Of a stretch of DNA of 64,000 nt, positions 63,068 to 64,000 are shown one piece after another. The stretch's first letter is position 1; the number at the start of each line of letters is the position of its first letter. The stretch comes from CAWHNT01 sp963830775 (GTDB taxonomy: Bacteria; Pseudomonadota; Alphaproteobacteria; Geminicoccales; Geminicoccaceae): NCBI GenBank assembly GCA_963830775.1, contig CAWHNT010000032.1:248001-312000 (forward strand), in the 5' to 3' direction. The notes under the pieces are model-generated. The model was given only the letters and a program-made list of their open reading frames with translations. It made no database searches and was not told the DNA's origin. The position numbers and the translations under genes were made by a program.

Positions 63068-64000
63068 TCAGGGCAGAGCGTCCGCGAGGCGATCCCGATC
63101 CCGCTCCTGGGAGCGGGTCGGTGCCAGCGCCTCGGCGGGCTCGGGAGCCGAGGGCAATCCCTCGGCGGGCAGGCCGGCACAGCCGTCATAGCCCGGCGGC
63201 CGCGAGGACGGGGTGAGCCAGACATAGTCGTAGGGCAGGCCTGCCGGGGGCTCCGCCTCGGGGCCCGCCAGCTCGACGAAGGCCAGGCTCGCGATCCGCG
63301 CCTGTGGGCGGAGCTGGCGCAGATACCAGGGCACGCCGCGGTCGCTGCGGACATGGCTCTCGGCGGCGAGCAGCACGCTCTGGCCGCGCCCGGTCACGGC
63401 CGCCAGCCGGTCGGCCATGGTGGCATCGCGCGCACGGCGGGCCCGGGCCAGGGCCTCGAGGTCGCGGCCGCTGGCCCGCCCGCAGCTGGCGGCCGCCATC
63501 TCCTGGCGCAGGCCATCGGCGATAGGGGTGGCGAAAGGCTCGATCAGGCCGGTACGGCGGACGAAGTCGGGCAGCAGGGCCTTGTAGCCATGGGTGAGGA
63601 CGGCGCGCAGCGTCTCGGCCGAGAGGTCGGCCGCCACCACCTGCGTCCCGGCGGTGACCGCAGCGGCCACGGCCGGCGAGAACTGCGCCAGATGCGGGCG
63701 ATCGGGGGCTGCCGCCTTCAGCGTCCGGTCAAGGCCCAGCGCGTCGCGCGGGTGCGCCGCCAGATACTCGACGATCAGGGGCTGGGTGTCGGTGGGCAGC
63801 GATTCGAGCGCCACCGCACCGAGCCGCGCCCGGCGGGCGAGATCCGCCACGAGGCCGGCGGCGAGGCGGGCCTGGTCGGCATTGCCCGGCACCTCGCCCA
63901 CGAGGACGAAATCCTGCTCGCGCAGGCGGGCCAGGAGCTCGCGCTGGCCGATCTCGCGGCCGGTCGCAACCTCGTGGATCGTGCCCGCTTGCGGATTGTC
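63068..64000 (-). CDS. ChaN-family protein, N-terminus outside window
   Basis: At least 310 residues; the frame enters from the window end. VATGREIGQRELLARLREQD and FVLVGEVPGNADQARLAA align to the ChaN start, and HLAQFSPAVAAAVTAGT, GYKALLPDFVRRTG, ARRARDATMADRLAAV and VLLAAESHVRSDRGVPWYL to later blocks. ChaN proteins are haem-binding lipoproteins or periplasmic proteins; the usual His-containing GE-x-HD loop is GEVPGN here. It overlaps or abuts the EamA gene downstream. Confidence 0.72.
   Translation of the reverse strand, partial: DNPQAGTIHEVATGREIGQRELLARLREQDFVLVGEVPGNADQARLAAGLVADLARRARLGAVALESLPTDTQPLIVEYLAAHPRDALGLDRTLKAAAPDRPHLAQFSPAVAAAVTAGTQVVAADLSAETLRAVLTHGYKALLPDFVRRTGLIEPFATPIADGLRQEMAAASCGRASGRDLEALARARRARDATMADRLAAVTGRGQSVLLAAESHVRSDRGVPWYLRQLRPQARIASLAFVELAGPEAEPPAGLPYDYVWLTPSSRPPGYDGCAGLPAEGLPSAPEPAEALAPTRSQERDRDRLADALP

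Overview
The window is a high-GC chromosomal segment with dense, short-spaced genes on both strands. Gene content points to an Alphaproteobacterium: a petABC cytochrome bc1 operon, homospermidine synthase beside ornithine decarboxylase, HlyU- and DUF1344-family proteins, TrmL/HemF, and many GTG starts. A Rhodospirillales/Geminicoccaceae-like lineage is my inference; no rRNA, tRNA or CRISPR array is visible to test it.

Layout. 1-5.4 kb: partial universal stress protein, DUF1003 membrane protein, an FNT channel overlapping a VIT-type metal transporter, and a convergent P2-type ATPase. 5.4-9.6 kb: a serine-glyoxylate type aminotransferase divergent from a fused FAD/Fe-S 2-hydroxyacid dehydrogenase. 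9.6-16.8 kb: a periplasmic oxidation locus with a PQQ alcohol dehydrogenase (Asp-x-Asp lanthanide signature), a cupredoxin, a Rieske protein and small secreted proteins, divergent from a two-subunit exported molybdenum hydroxylase and closed by a clear terminator. 16.9-21 kb: secreted and membrane proteins, a SleB-like hydrolase, the TIGR02587/TIGR02588 pair, a 3-methyladenine glycosylase, and a ribbon-helix-helix regulator behind an array of repeated heptamers. 21-26 kb: polyamine synthesis, aldo/keto reductase, SDR. 26-31 kb: lipoproteins, an exported caspase-SH3-FGE fusion, and the first copy of a duplicated unknown family. 31-41 kb: housekeeping (glyA, petABC, trmL, hemF, ppa, bolA-like, an XRE regulator). 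41-45.5 kb: two secreted unknowns, then a TAXI solute-binding protein overlapping an ABC-2 ATPase/permease. 45.5-47.5 kb: the second copy of the duplicated family and a lower-GC island of tiny genes. 47.5-64 kb: methyltransferase, YkgJ, thioesterase, EamA transporters, EVE protein, peptide-type binding protein overlapping an acetamidase, a degraded CesT-like chaperone, a DUF1778/GNAT toxin-antitoxin pair running into a GST, a SWIM-SNF2 helicase, and a ChaN-like protein cut by the window end.

Quality warning. More than 30 single-base frame breaks interrupt otherwise well-conserved reading frames (worst at 10.1-12.4 kb and 18.6-19.8 kb). Because protein similarity resumes cleanly in the next frame, most are probably consensus indels rather than gene decay; each affected entry gives the break position and the whole gene span.
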